NCBI RefSeq assembly: GCF_022539315.1
Contig: NC_066316.1
Coordinates: 101,488,179 to 101,552,178, forward strand
Direction of reading: 5' to 3'
Length of the DNA stretch: 64,000 nucleotides
Origin: Serinus canaria
Lineage: Eukaryota > Chordata > Aves > Passeriformes > Fringillidae
Shown here: positions 24,945-39,071 of the stretch, in pieces
Numbering within the stretch: the first letter of the stretch is position 1
Layout of the letters: every line of letters begins with the position of its first letter
Translations under genes and position numbers: made by a program
The notes under the pieces: generated by a model
The model's input: only the letters and a program-made list of their open reading frames with translations
Database searches by the model: none
Told to the model about the DNA's origin: nothing

Positions 24945-25195
24945 GCACAGGAAGTTTTTCCTCATGTTTAGGTGGAACTTCCTGCGCATCAGTTTCTGCC
25001 CATTGCCTCTTGTGCTACTGCTGGGCACCACCAAAGAGAGCCTGGTCCATGCTCTTGACACCCTCCCTTTCACACACATTGATGAGGTCTACTCTCACTT
25101 TTCTCCTCTTCAGGCTAAACAGCCCCAAGCCCCTCAGGCTTTCCTTATACATGAGGTGCACCAGCTCCCTGACTGTTTCCATAGCTCACCTCCCA
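24945..25195 (-). mobile_element. CR1 LINE fragment, antisense
   Basis: On the plus strand it reads as the reverse complement of the CR1 3' region: GGAAGTTTTTCCTCATGTTT, a TGCCCATTGCCTCTTGTGCT block, CTCTTCAGGCTAAACAGCCC and a following CCAGCTCCCTGACTG block. The element is in minus orientation. Neither the 3' terminus nor the 5' part is present, because its 3' side is replaced by the minisatellite. Limits are approximate. Confidence 0.88.
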
Positions 25196-27186
25196 CCTAA
25201 AGAAAGGCCATGGAGCTCTCACAGCAGCTGAGATCAGCCCAACAGTACCAACCTCCCTGTGCACGATCAGCCAGCAGTTCTGATGGGCTCCAGCTCGAGG
25301 GCATTACCTTCTCTATTCTTGCAGCAAAACCCAAAATAATCCAGACAATATTATAATAACCACATTTCAGAACTAACAATGCCTGTATTAGAAACCGAAT
25401 CAGATTGCTTTCCTTTTCTTCCCGCTGAAACTCAGGATTTAGCTTGAAGGTAACTGTGACTGCATCTGAAATTATCAGAAGTGTCATTTCCACTCAAAGG
25501 CTGAGTGGAACACTCATGGGGGCTGCTCAGGCTTGGCACAGCGAGATCCCAAGGCTGGTGAGGGTTCTCAGCAGGGCATCCCTGCCTGGCATCTGCCATG
25601 TGCTACATCAGCCCTAGCACCAGTACAATCTGTACAGAAACACTGGTTCTATTTACACTTTTTCAAGAAGTATGGATTAAAATATTTTTTCTGAATTCAA
25701 GAAGCAGCTTAGAAGCTCGGAATTAAGAAATGGTTTAGTAGTCTGACTAAAAGAGATACACAGGATGAGATCTCTAATTTTAAAATGCCAGTTATCTGCT
25801 ACCAAAAAAGGAGGGAAGCAGTCACATCCAAGACTTTCTTACTGCCTTTGCTGAATCCCATTTCAAAGACAAATCATGCCTTCTAGAACTAGGAACTATA
25901 CAAGATACACTATATTAGGTTTAGAGCAAAATTTAAAATTTTACTTTTGCACAACCCTGTTTCATTTTCACTTGTAACTAGTTTGCCACCACACTTAGAG
26001 GTGAGAGAAGTCACATCTAAAATAAATGCATCCTTGAAAAGGCACCATCTATTAGTTTCTGAGAACATTTCAAATTATAAATAACTATTTAAATAGGAAA
26101 TGTAAAAACATTTTAAAATTCTGTCGAAAAACTTAAAATTTTTAAAAACTAGACATGCAGACATGCAAACACTCACCATGTGCATGTACACAAGGACTCG
26201 CAAAGGAGCTTGCTTAACCAAGAACTCAAAACTGGCTGCTTATTACAGAAAGAAAAAGTTAGATACATCCAGATTACAACTGTAACAAAATCAAAAGATT
26301 AAACCCATTGACTTAACCAAAGCTTTCTGTTTGGTGACTGAGAGCCATCTATGGGCAGGAGGAATGCCTGGGTGACTTCAGCTGCATTAAGAAGAATACT
26401 ACAGCTCAGGTTCCTCTTATCTCATGACTTATGATGATGGGAGTTCTCTGGAGGATGGCAGAAGGCAGATAAAACCCTGCAATTATTCCTAATTTCATTG
26501 TAAACAAATAGAAGAGAAGAAATTTTCTAAAAAACACTGTTACTCACACCAAAAGTCTTTGTATTGTCTTTTAATCTTCATTGTTAATTTAACCAGCCCA
26601 CAATACCACAGTAAAACATGTCTGCAAATTGAATTTTGGTTTATTTTCCTCTAAGCCAATTACTATTTTAGTTGCAAATTATTCAACTGATTTACAAATA
26701 AAAAGAGCATACAGAAAAGCCTGAGAGATGAGGCAAAAAAATACAGTGATTGAAGATTATCAGGGTTGATGGAAAATAATGGAAATTTACTAAAATAAAA
26801 AAAAAGTTCAAAGAACAGAGTTCACGGACTAAAAAGTAATTGAAAGACCTAAATCAATACATGTTTTAAAAGTCAAATAAATCTTTTCCATAAAAACAGC
26901 CTTTAAATTGCAAAAAGGATGATATCTCTTGAAACACTAACATTAGAAAAAAATAATTATACAATATAGATTAGATACATATATATGTATTGGTATCAGA
27001 TAAAAAATGGAATTTTATATATTTACATTTTGTATCCAATACCCCAAATTATTAATACTACCATCCAAACTACTTAGCAAAAAAAGGATCTATATTAAAA
27101 AATATATTCAGGAAATGATAACTTTCACTGACAGTGGTACAACAGACATTTGGTGTCTATCTCACCTTTCAGATCTTCCAAAGGAG
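25196..27186 (-). other. CYRIA: Large 5' intron of CYRIA, between CR1 and SINE
   Basis: Intronic sequence, mildly GC-richer near 25200-25640 and AT-rich afterwards. I recognised no gene, RNA or named repeat in it. Confidence 0.7.
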
Positions 27187-27330
27187 AATTACAGAATCAC
27201 AGAATATTGGGAGTTGGCAGGGACCCACGAGGACCATCGAGTCCTGCTCTGAAGAGAATGGCCCGTGTGGGGATCAAACACCCTACCTTGGCATTATCAG
27301 CACCCTGCTCTCACCAGTTATTTGAATTGT
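27187..27330 (-). mobile_element. tRNA-Ile-derived SINE with CR1-like tail (TguSINE1-like)
   Basis: Read on the minus strand, the element opens with a tRNA-Ile-like head. A GGTGAGAGCAGGGTGCTGAT stretch and TAATGCCAAGGT match the D-arm to anticodon region of tRNA-Ile with its GCTAATAACGCCAAGGT core. A GTTTGATCCCCACACGGGCC stretch follows, resembling the T-arm (B box) and acceptor stem. It then passes into a CR1-type 3' end (GGACTCGATGGTCCTCGTGG, then CCAACTCC ... TTCTGTGATTCTG). A tRNA-Ile head with a CR1 tail is the structure described for TguSINE1 of passerine birds, which supports a songbird source. It is degraded and not a functional tRNA gene. Confidence 0.82.
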
Positions 27331-30300
27331 GAAAAAGTCCAACTACAGCAGAGTCTATCCCACTCCCATTTTGGATACATCAAACAAAAGGTACTCACTA
27401 CTTTCTTCGAATCATTTCTTGAACTATCAGCTTGTTCCAGGTCACTGTTTGCCCAGTCACCAACCAAAAGGGCTAAAGCACAGCATTGCCTAAACCACCA
27501 AAATTATCACCTTACTATCAATTAATATTTCATTAAACTGAAGAATCAGTGCAAAGTGACCAAGACTGTTGTTTAATGTTTCAAATCACATTAAATATGC
27601 AATTAAGATCCTTATTTTTCTCTAAGTTCAAAATTCTGTAATAAATAATTCCTACATACTAATAAATTTAATTTAAAAAATGAACTAGCTGTAATTAACT
27701 TCCTAAAATGCACCTGATAATTAAGTTTCTTGAAAACATGCCATAGTCAACATATTCTAGGCAGGAGGAAAACTCCAATATACAAATTAAGAAAGCTGTC
27801 TGGCACCTGATTTGGCCTTGGAACAGGCTGCAGTTAAGGCAGATATCCACTAAGTGGCATTAGCAACCCAAACACCTAATTTTGACAAAATATAATCATA
27901 ATACAGAACACTTTATTTCCCACAAACAAATCAATGGAAAACATTTCCTTTGAATGATTCATTTTATTCAATTTTGTCGTAAGCTTTGGCATAATTCCAA
28001 AAGGCATTGGCAATTTCCTTTTCAGATCAAGACATTTGCAAATATTTAACAGGATGGTCTGATTAAAAATAAAACCATCATGACAAACATATTAAACAAA
28101 GCAACCAAAATATGGGAGCAATGTGAGTTCAGATTAAGACACATAAAACTATAGCAAGATATTTTAAAAGTAGCTGGGGTTTCAGAAGTGCTGTAAATCA
28201 ACAAGCCTGTTTGTGAAGTGCAAAAGTACAAAAGTCACACCAAATGTTTACTTTACATAAACCTTTAAAAAAAAAAGCTAATTCTAATAATTTAGATGTA
28301 CTGACGCTACCTGATTCTAGGGAGTATAAAAGATTATGACAACTGGGAATGTAAGAAAACTACTAAACTAATTATTTAAGGATTTGTTTTCAAAATATTA
28401 ATTACTGGTTAATTACTGTAAATATAGGGTTCTGTAATTTGTTTACTGGAAAAATGCCTTTAGGAACAATATAAATACCAGAGAAAAGTATGAGAACAGA
28501 ATGCTCATTTTAAAATAGTTTTCCCCTATTCCTATTGTTTGTCCCTGGTCTTTTATCACTGTCAGTTTGTTCATACATAAACAGCTCATGAATATAAATG
28601 GGGTGGAAAAATCGGTACTACTCTATACAAGATTACAGAAAAATTAACTGAGCAAGTACTTCTGTCTCTCTGCCTCATCAAAGGATATATTTTAAGCTCG
28701 TGAAATATCCTATATATGCACTCAAAATTCTCAGCATACTTCAATGCTACAAGGAGTAAGACATTCCTTTTCCTTTTTTTTTAAGTGTTTTTTTTTTCTC
28801 CTTGCTGGCCACAGAGGAATTGCATTAGGACAGTCCTTTTTCCCTACATCCGCCTACGACAAACATTTGCTGCAAGTCAGCGACTCCAAAACCAAATTGT
28901 TTACAATTAACTCAAAAAGCCATTAAAAAATTGTTTCTTTGTTCCAGTTGGAAAGAGAGAGAGCCAGATGTGTGGCTTGTTGATCCTGCTCTTTGCTGAC
29001 CTCTGAGTGTAGGAAGAGCTGCAGCTGAGGAAGGAAGTCAGCAAGTTGTGTTAATGAAGGTGAACATTGCAAAAAAAGGTCTTGCAATTTTTTTCATAAA
29101 AAAAATATATTTGAAAGACTTTTTATTAAAAAAGAGATAATACAAGGCCTTGTTTTTAGCCCATGGGTGAAAAATTAGAGCCTTTGTTTCAGAAGAAGAA
29201 ACTGAGTTAGTGTCTTTTGCTACTTTTGAAAAATGTTACCCTTAATTTCAAAAACTTCGCCAAGTTTCACTGAGGTGCCTGTAAATTAGCAGACAACTCA
29301 TCATCAGCACCTGCTGGAAAACCATCATTCTTTGAGGATGTAAAACTCAGGAAAAGCCTTTTAATTTTAGGCTCTGAGTCACAGTCTAGCACTACCGACC
29401 AAAATCTGGCATAAAGCTGAATTCCAGATTGAGAGTATGCCCAGTTCTTGGGAAAACACATCTGCCCAACAATACAAGGCAATCCCAACGATTACCACAG
29501 TACTTTTCCTCACAGTTCTCCCTGAAACACATTTATGCATTATATCTGTAAAATACCTGGCAATGAATTAACTAGAGGCCTGTGTTAAAAACTTCATTAA
29601 ATGGTACTCCTCATAACCATACAGAACATGCCTGTACAAGATACTCTGTGAGATAAAAACAGGCTCAAAAACTGAACAGCCACAGGTGTGAAACGTTATC
29701 AACTTGTTTATAAACTTTTAATTACTTTCTAAAAAAATGTCTGAAATGCATTCTGAAATTCTATGACCACGGTGCTCCTCATTTTATCAAGATACCTGAG
29801 ATGTTAGTAAGTTATCATGGCCTAAGGTAAACTAAGGGCACATTTGTGTGTGAAGTACAAATTCACTCCAGAGATTCGGCTTTAGATATTAATTCTGGCA
29901 CTCAACATCAATCCTTAAGCAGTTAGTGAAGCCTACTTCAGACATCCAACTTAATTGTCTGGATTAGGCTAAATGTTTGATCTTGCTCTCCCTGCATTGC
30001 TAACTTCATCTTAAACACTTCACACTACATTTGGTGGAAAATGATGCCTAATTCTTGTCAAGCAGTTACTATTATAAGAATATACTCACCACGTAAAGAC
30101 CTGAATATAATCACCGTTCATCTTCCAAGTGTCTATTATGATATTATTTAATTAAGAAACTTTCCAATGTATTCTTAGAAAACAGGAAATTGAAAACGAA
30201 AAACAGTTTACTCCCTTCCCACCCCATATTCTCCTGCTCCCAAGGTCATTAAAAAAAAACAACAGTAACAGATCACCATATACATGTATACACAAAACAC

Positions 30301-33300
30301 TTCTGAAAACAGTTATACTATTATTTAATCTGATAGGGACATTCAAACTCTGGAGAACTAAAGCAATAAATCATGTCACATTTTTCAAAAGTTGTAAGGA
30401 ATACTGGCCATTTTAAAAACAGTCTACAAGATTCAATTTTCCTCTTTGAAATGACAGAAATGAAACCCTTATCATGTAAAGTTCCCAGCACAGCTCAAAC
30501 AGCTCACACTTCAGAACACAAAAAATTGCTTCTGCTGCATTAGTATTTCGAATTTAGTTATGGCTTTTCACTTCTATATTAAGATTTGATTTTTCAGAAC
30601 TTTACACACACAAAAAAAATCTTCATATGTTTCTGTTTCTGCAGCTTGTATTTAGTTAGTCTGAAAAAAAAATCTTTAAGATCAGTAAAGTCATGTTTGA
30701 GGGTTTCATTATGAAAAAGTCTTAACTGTAAAACATCTAACAGCCAACAGTTAGGACTTCAAAAATATATCAGGTAAAAATAAAAAAACCTAACTAATTT
30801 TCTTACCAGGTGTAATTCCTACCAGTTTATCACTTTCTACCAATGAACTTAATAAAAACAGTCAACTATGCCTTAGTATTATTAACTTTATATGGATTAA
30901 ATATTAAATAGTCCATAATTTAACAAATCTTTATTTCCTCATTTCACTCCCTTTTTTCCTCCCCATTTCCTGTTTCTTCTGTCACATCAAGAGTATTCAT
31001 CTCCATTCCTACAATTTTTCTTTTTATTTTTGCTTTTCATTCTACTTGTCCTGTCTCTAAGATCTCCCTTCAACTCATCTCAGTCCCAGCCACTGGACTG
31101 GATAAGTCCATGCTGAATACCCGCATTTGAGATTCTCTCCTCTCTGGCTCAGGATCATCCTGGGCTATTAATCGTAGTTGAAATGCTATTATAAAATTTA
31201 ACAGGTATGTCACGTACATAATTCCCATTTCAACTCCCATATGACTGTAACAAAATAGGAGGTTGGAAGCTCTTTTAACAGAGAAAGAAAAACCTAAAAA
31301 TAAAATATGCATAATAGCTTTGCTGGTTGTGTATACAGTCCTTACAAATTCACGCCAGTAGTTTAAAACACAGAGAATAATTTTCAACCCTGCAGAAATT
31401 TTAAAAGTTCTGATTGCAGAGCTTTCATCTTAAGTCTCTCCTGCCACCCATCCCATCAACCTCCTCCCTTGGACCTGGGTTTGTTGACCATCCAATGAAA
31501 TGAAACGGGAATACTACTGTCTTGAAGCTACGCTGGTTCCACATCCTTTGTGACCTTAAAGTGATGAATCTCTACACCTTCCACCTCTGCAGGTGGCTCT
31601 ATTTCTTTTGAACAAACCTCCACATGATCAGCAAACACCTGTACTTTGACAGACTGCCCTGACTCCACCTGGGTACTGTGGACTGGCTTTGACAGAAACC
31701 CAGTCAGGCTGCTGCTGTGTTGGGCTTGCTTTTGTCTGCAAATGGAAGTTTTTGTGGTCTTTTGTCCACAGCACTACTTGTTGGATGCCTCTCACAGCAA
31801 GCTGAATTAACGGCAGCATTCACTATTACTAAAGCTGGGTTAACTTAGAGAATCCTTTCCATACTCAGTGGCTTCCATCTCTCTCAGAAACCACTGGCTC
31901 AAAGCTATCTCACACAGCCTTACTACCGACAGTAGTTAAGATATCACTGCCTTTCAGATTTTAGGTGTTACACGCTACAAGCACTCCAGGTCAAATGTCC
32001 TGTCTGCTTCACACTTCCCAGGAATCCAGGAAGGGCTGGCAAACAGCACTGTTTGGGTCACAACCAGAACCAATGTCTGTGACTCTCAGCCCTGCAGCCC
32101 TGGTGCAGTGCTGACCACAACTCGGCTGCAAATGAAGTGTGACAGAGATGGCCCTTCTGGTCCCTATAATCTTTGTAGAAAACACAAGAAGCTGGACTGG
32201 CACAACCTCTAGTATTTCACTAAGAAGTAGTTTATTTCCAGTGACAAATTTTCTTTTAATTACATCTACAGATCAAAACCTTCTAGTTCATCTCTATCAC
32301 CCTCTGCTTCCCCCTCAGCTATTGAAGTTTGCAGCTGTTAACAACCTCTTCATAGTCCTTCTCATGTATCATTTTCTTGGAGCAGAGAGAATAAGAAGTT
32401 TAAAGCCAATAAAACTACTCATTAGTGCAGGTACTGGCACTGATTCCCTTGTGTTGATACCAGTACTTGTGTGAATCTGCAGGAGCTGATGCAGAGGTCT
32501 AAACTGACATAAGAGTAATCCTCTGGGAAGCCTTTGCAATCCCACAGATTTTCAGCAGCAAATTCCCTAAACCGCCACATCCTGCTGAGTGAAGGTGTTG
32601 ATGCAAGAGAAGGGGCAGACAGCACTCAGCTAACTCCTCTAGATGGCAATGAGCTAATAGAACAACTATACACCTGATCACAAAATAAAGTCCTGTACAT
32701 ATACTGACCATACAGAGTGGCTGGTGTGGTCTCTCTCAGGGAACATAGACATTTAGGACAAATGAACTATAAGCACTTAAAATCTCAAGTTACATTGAAT
32801 TCATTCAACAAACACATGAACACTGCATAAAGGAAAGTCCAGCATACTTCACTCTTTAGCTTTCTCACAATTCACATATAAAAGGAAGAGGGTACTTAAC
32901 ACAAACACACAGTTAGGTCTTACCTAGAAATAAAGTGGTTCCAATTCACATTCAAAAATCCAAAGAGGCGATGCTAAACATTCAATGTCCGTCTGTCATG
33001 AAAAACATTCAAGATTACACTTGGGGTCAGCTTTGCTCTTCCCTATCTCAATTTTGCAATAAAAATTTCTAGTTTAAAAAAGAAATTTCCATGAGAAATG
33101 GAAGTTATTCTATTGAAAGTGAGATTTATAACATCTTAAAATTTTTGTAGTCATACCATTAAAAAATGCAGCTGGGTTGAAATGATCAGGTATTCAAACT
33201 AAATTTTAAATCATATAATTCTGCTGAATAGATTCAGGAGATAAATTGGATTTTATAACAAGCTGTTGCCAAGACTGGTAAAGCCAAAGGAAAATAACGT

Positions 33301-36300
33301 GCACTGATAGTGGTATGCATTATATTAAGAATTAAAAGATATAATAATGAAATCATGGAAATAGAATATATTTTCAAAACATTTAGCAATTTAGTATAAA
33401 GGCTGTATTTATTTAAAACAATATTTATATTGAAAAAAGTCCAGTCAAAGCAGTTCTAAGTTCAGAAATTATTTTCCAGTCTTTTGAAAGTACTGAAATA
33501 AAAAATGTAATTTAAATGTCCAATAGTGATCATTTCATTTTCCAAGTGCTGGGGCAGGGGATGTCACTAGAAAAACAAGGGGAACAGGTCCTTCATAAGG
33601 TTCTATAGAGACAGCTATTTTAATGTCACTTTTTCAGCTCTCTAAATAAAATAACTTGAGAGATGCAAGCTTGCTGCTGGAATAAAGGTGAAAGTAATAA
33701 GGAAAATAAGGCCACTACAGAAAAGCTTGGAAGTGAACTTCAATTTCAACCATAACCTCAATTATGGTAATATAGCTTCCCAAACACTTTTCCCAAATAT
33801 TCAGTTTCACTATCCTCACAGTCTCAGAGGTCAAGCCATCCAGTTCATAAATCAGCTTAATTCAGCTTCATTAGGTTTTGGCTTTGAAAAACACGCAGTT
33901 GTGTTTCTGCAGCTATATTTATAAATATGGAACTAAAAACTTGGTTTAATCTAATTATGGACTTTTATTCATTTAATTTCAAAACAGTAACCTTGATTGC
34001 TGCCTAAAGAAGAATTATCTCTTGAAACTCATGTGGTGCAGTGCAGATTCCTTTTTTTCCCCCTCTAAAAATACTTTCCTTACTGCAAATTGTAACAATT
34101 CATTATAAAAGCAGATTATATCAAAATGTAACACTAATTTCCCAAGTAGAACACCCACACAAGGAACTAATTAGGAAGTGCTCCTCTGTGTAAACAAATC
34201 TTTGTACCAATTAGTAGCTGGTCAAGTCAGGGAACTCCCTCTCTCTAGGGGAAAAATAATTTTTTTTTCAGCATTTAGCATTTTAGATTTATTTTGCTGC
34301 TGGCTACAATTCTCTCCAGTTCTGTAGCAATGCATGGTATTTGCAACTTGTATTTCAGACACTTTGATGGGGACTCAATCAAGATTCGAAAAAAAAAATA
34401 AAAAAAGGTAATAGAAGACCCATAAAAATCACAGAACCAGGACTTCAAACAGGATGTGAACAAATTCTGCTCTCTGCCTAAGCCAATTCTGTCCCAAGGG
34501 TTTAGACAGACCAGAACAATAACAGTGAAATGACTCAAAACAAACAGTGGAGTAAATGAAATAAGTATATGGGAAGATGAATCCTCAATTGTTGTTCTAT
34601 AACAAGAAAAGCAAACAAATGAAAACTCAAGGTGAGAATATTATGCCCAGATAGCATTCTGAAAGCATCAGTGAGGTGCAACAGCAAGACTGCATAAAGG
34701 ATGGTATTCAAGGAGGGCTGAGCATTCATTTATCACTGCTGTCATTCAAATCTGCTCCACAGCTGCTCTGTGCAAGTCTGAAAGGACCAGAGTTGACTCT
34801 TACCTTGTTGAAGATGATCCAGAGCCTTCCCAATACTTAAACAGAGGCTGCAATCTGTGGATTTTAAAATTTATTTAAAAGAGTCATTATTAATGGAACT
34901 GTTTTAATTAATGAGGAAAAATCAGAAAAGTTACTTAAATGCTTTCAATACAGAAAAACTTCAATTTTTTCAAAAGCAAAGACTACTCTGCAAGGTGTCT
35001 TCTACTGTGCATTACTCCCAGAGCCAAAGTTCAATTAACCTCATACTAGCGACACCAGGGTACTGAAGACTGTTGCAGAAACACCTCAGGGCAGGGAAAG
35101 GACTGGCAGCACTGCACAGAACCCAGACACCCACCCTTTCCCACAGAGCAGTGATGGAGTATGAGACAACTCCCGACCCTCCAGTGCTACAGGGCTGCAA
35201 GAATCAGCTGTAAATACCACTGCTTAAAACAGCATTTACTACTTGAAGATATAATAAAACATGTCCCCTTCCTTCTTGACACAACATCAACAAAAATCAC
35301 AGGTCTGAAAGATTATGGAATTCCAGCACTAATTACATTTATATAGAAAAACTAAATTTTGGAAAAAAAACCCCAGCAACTATCAAGGAGAACCTCCTGT
35401 TCATTTGAGTTATAAAACTACAAAACCTTTGCATCTTATGCAGAATAGCTATCCCTCAGCACAACTCAAGTAGTAGCTAGAACTGAACTAGATTTTTAAT
35501 CAAATACATCATTCTGGAAGTCTGCTTTTTAATATTTTAAAAAATATCTCTGATATCTAAATTTTGTTCAGTATAAAACAAAATGAAACACAAAATCAAA
35601 TGGGATATAAAAACAATGTCAGTGTAATTTACAGGATTAATATGATTAGCAGGTAAAGTCCACAAACAGATGCCAGAAATCATTTATTGTCTGTGAGCAA
35701 TAACTGCATGGAATGGGCTGCAAGGCAAGTTCACTGAGGTATTTTGGATTGAGAGAGATGCCATTGAGTGAGAAAGCCAGTGCCATGGGTGGGAAGGAAG
35801 ATAAACTACTCCAAAAAAGTTTAGTTTCCAGTTTGGTATTGTTAAAATATTCCTTTAAAAGTGGAGATAAATATCCAAAGATTGGTATCAGAGTTTTCCA
35901 TAGGAAAGCTGAGGGAAGGAAGAGGAACACTTTATTCACTTCAGAAAATAACTAAGTATCAAGACACTTTCTTACAACACTGTGACGTAACCACAGGGTG
36001 AAGAAATGTATTTATGAGCAACCACTCTTGTTCTTGGGAGAATTTGCAAGTCAGAAAGAAAGTGATCATTTCTGAAACACCAGCCCGGCAAAAATAGACT
36101 GAAGGCACTCTGAAACTTTAGTAAAATGCTTCTCAAAGGAAAGGATATATATAATATATATGATATATGCATTAATATATATATCATATATTAACACAGA
36201 AGAGAAAATTCTCTTTTACTATTTTGGGAAGCTACAGCAAGTCAATTACTTCTAGTTAAAATGCATTTATACAATGACACAGGGGAGTCAGTTCGGTTCC

Positions 36301-37563
36301 CTTAGCATAGTAGTCTGGGGGACCTGCTGGGAGTAAAGCTTATTATCCTCCCAGGGATTTGAGCAGTCATAGTTCACAACCAATTTGACTTAAGGAAAAA
36401 CACAGCTGCTATTTTGAAGGTTTCCTGCTGTGTAAGAAATAATTAAGGCTGTACGATCAGTATTCAACAAAGCATAAATAGCAGCGATGCTAAATTAATT
36501 CTATTTGGAAATAAGGAGTTAAGTGAAGCTACATTACAGAGAGGACTACATAATGTTCAAAGGCGAAAGAGGAGAGTTAAATGAGAGGAAGTGTGTGTCA
36601 GAGGCCAAACTCTCTATCCTAACTATGCAACCACAACATTATTTCATGTTTTAGAAGTCCTTTACTCAAGAAGTAGAAAGTACAAGTTCCAAAATGAAGC
36701 AATGAGTTTTATTCTGATTTAAAATACAAACGCAAAAAAAAGGAGCAGCAACTGAATACACTTATCAGTGTAAAAACTGAAAAAAGCACAGACTCATTAA
36801 AACCTCTTCTACCAACCTGGTGCTATTTAAATCATAGGCAAAAAAATGCAAGAGATGGCAATGGCAATCCCAGTAATTCAGGGTAGTTCATCCTTAGAGC
36901 ATCCTGACCTGAGCTTTGATTCTCTCCCCACGCAATCCTCAAGCACAAACTGCAGCGGGAATTCCCAGCCCAGGAATGGCACTGTCCGTGTGGGGACTGG
37001 GAGGTCAGTTTCTGATCGCTGGACCACAGCCAGGTGGAGGAACACATGACAAGGTTACCAAGATGCCAATGCCATCCCAACAGCTATTCCTCATGTCCTG
37101 TAGAAGCGAGGTGGTGAGACAGATGGCTGAGCCCCACGGACTCGAGTCAACCCGCGAGGTGTCTGTCGGACCAGACACTGTTAAGTCATTAGGATGCTAA
37201 TAGCTTTAACACTGCTTAAAGAAAAAAAAACACCCACAAAACTTCACACCCTACAGTTTTTGCTAAATATAAGGTTAGACTTGCACCTCCCAGACAGGAG
37301 GCAAACAGACAATTAGAAGAGGGCCAAGACATCTGCTGAAGACAGGGATTCTCCAGGGAAAAGCTAATGATCATGACAACTCTGGTTTGCACTAGCACTA
37401 GCTCTAGCACTGCTCCTTTAGCTAACAGAAAGCAAAGCTTAGGTTAGGGATGAGTTTTACTCTACTGCCAGGATACACGGCCTCTGGTTGAGGACATTGT
37501 AGATGCCATCTGCTTAATACTCAGGTTATTCATTTTGATTTAAAATGCCAGGCCATAATTCTT

Positions 37564-37566
<3 letters not shown>
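27331..37566 (-). other. CYRIA: Large 5' intron of CYRIA, distal part
   Basis: About 10 kb of intron with no exon I can support. A GC-richer block of unknown origin spans roughly 31420-32720 and ends with an ACAAAATAAAG motif; it may be an old repeat. An AT palindrome at 36156-36191 is annotated separately. Open frames of 60-110 codons here show no recognisable domain. Confidence 0.7.
36156..36191. repeat. AT-rich inverted repeat (palindrome)
   Basis: Arms of 13 bases (36156-36168 and 36179-36191) pair perfectly around a 10-base loop, within a longer TA-rich stretch. It could extrude as a cruciform or simply be a by-product of TA microsatellite growth. Confidence 0.8.

Positions 37567-37620
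<54 letters not shown>
37567..37620. repeat. Compound (AT)n-(TTTA)n microsatellite
   Basis: About 13 AT dinucleotides followed by about seven TTTA units, in the large CYRIA intron. This is a typical polymorphic simple repeat. Confidence 0.97.
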
Positions 37621-37622
<2 letters not shown>

Positions 37623-39071
37623 ACAAGTGCTTTCAAAATGGCTAATTATACTTGTGTATTCTCTGGGGCTTGTCTTATAAAAGAAATATGAAACTCAATT
37701 ATTCCATGATTTTAAGTTGGTCTGGCTCATTTTTCCAGCTTCCCAGGCAGAGCTTCTCACTTTCAGGCTTGAAAGAATTGTTCTTCTACCTTCCTAAGCA
37801 TGAATTGACAATGCTGCTACGGCCTCCCCAAAGAAGCTGCTGAATTCCAGATCCCTGGAAAGCAGGATCTGTGGCCACATATATGTCAAAAAATAAAACA
37901 GACCAGGGCACAGAGCCATGCTCTGGGCTTGGAACCAGCAAACACGTTACAGTTTGTAGCTGGACAACTAAAATCCTATTCCTCCATACAGCCCAGCCAG
38001 ATCCAAACAGGCTTTTGGAAACAGTCCATCGTCTCTCCCAACCCCAGAACTATGCTTGGGCATTATCTGGGAGAGTGTTACTTGGCATAGAACAAAACTG
38101 TGTCATGAGCAGGACTAAAAATGTAACAGTAGAGCTGCATGCCATACCCAGTCCTTATTTAGTTCCTGCTATGAACATGCATCACAAATACAGTACTCAG
38201 TTGCTTCTGGTGAACATCATTTTTAGAAGTTAATTCCATAACCAGCCAAATGCATTTCAGAATTAACAGATCACCCTTGCTTAGGTGGCTGTTGCTTTCA
38301 AATCAGGGGAACAGAACCACAAAATCATGTAACATCTGAGCATTTGTGTTTCCATGAGTATCATATGCAGCACATGTGAAAATTTGCACTCTCTAGGTTT
38401 TGGAGCTTTTTAATGTGTTCAGATGGACTGAACACGAGCATCTGATTTCTTAATTTTGGCAAGCCTGGACTGCTGCCAGTACAACATTAGCCCTGATTGT
38501 CAGCTGGTATAAAATGGGCATAGCTCTATCAACTGCATTCCAATGCACAGCTGAGATTCTGCTTCTCCAAACTTCACCTACATAGGAGTGAGGGGCAAGG
38601 AAGAAATTCATCTTACAAGATCAGCATTTTAGGAACAAATCTGTGGGTTTATTTCAGTAATTCACAAAGTTATATTTGTCTTTACAAATTTGTTTTCTTA
38701 CATTTAAGTCAGAATTCCCAAATTAATTACTTTAAAAATATTCATGCAACCCGAATTGAAAACATTTACCCTTATTTTGCACAAAAAGGAACACAAGCAA
38801 GAAGTTGTTGCAAAGACAAGAGAGGTATATAAAACTTTCCAAAGGAAAACACAACTACAGTGGTGCAAATATGGATGTAAATATTGTACTTGGCAAGAAT
38901 TACTGTGTGTCAAACTTTGTACAGATGTGATTATTCAGTGTCATAGGGGACTGAAAAATCATTGTGACAATACAAAAACATTCAACCCTTTCACAACTGC
39001 TGACCCACCAATTATCATCTTCAGTGCCAACTCCTCTCCTTGGAACCTTAAGTGCAGTGGCACTGTGTATT
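37621..39071 (-). other. CYRIA: Large 5' intron of CYRIA, between microsatellite and LTR
   Basis: Intronic sequence of mixed composition. I recognised no gene or repeat family. The 120-codon open frame at 37871-38233 has no recognisable domain. Confidence 0.7.

Noticed and set aside
24550..25231. Long overlapping open frames (up to 216 codons) on both strands with Pro/Ser/His- or Gly/Trp-rich repeats
   Set aside because: They are produced by the 20-base minisatellite, whose three-unit period of 60 bases keeps stop-free frames open. There is no start context, splice support or known domain.
27240..27325. A functional tRNA-Ile gene on the minus strand
   Set aside because: The tRNA-like part is diverged, lacks a proper 5' half of the acceptor stem and continues into a CR1-like tail, so it is the head of a SINE.
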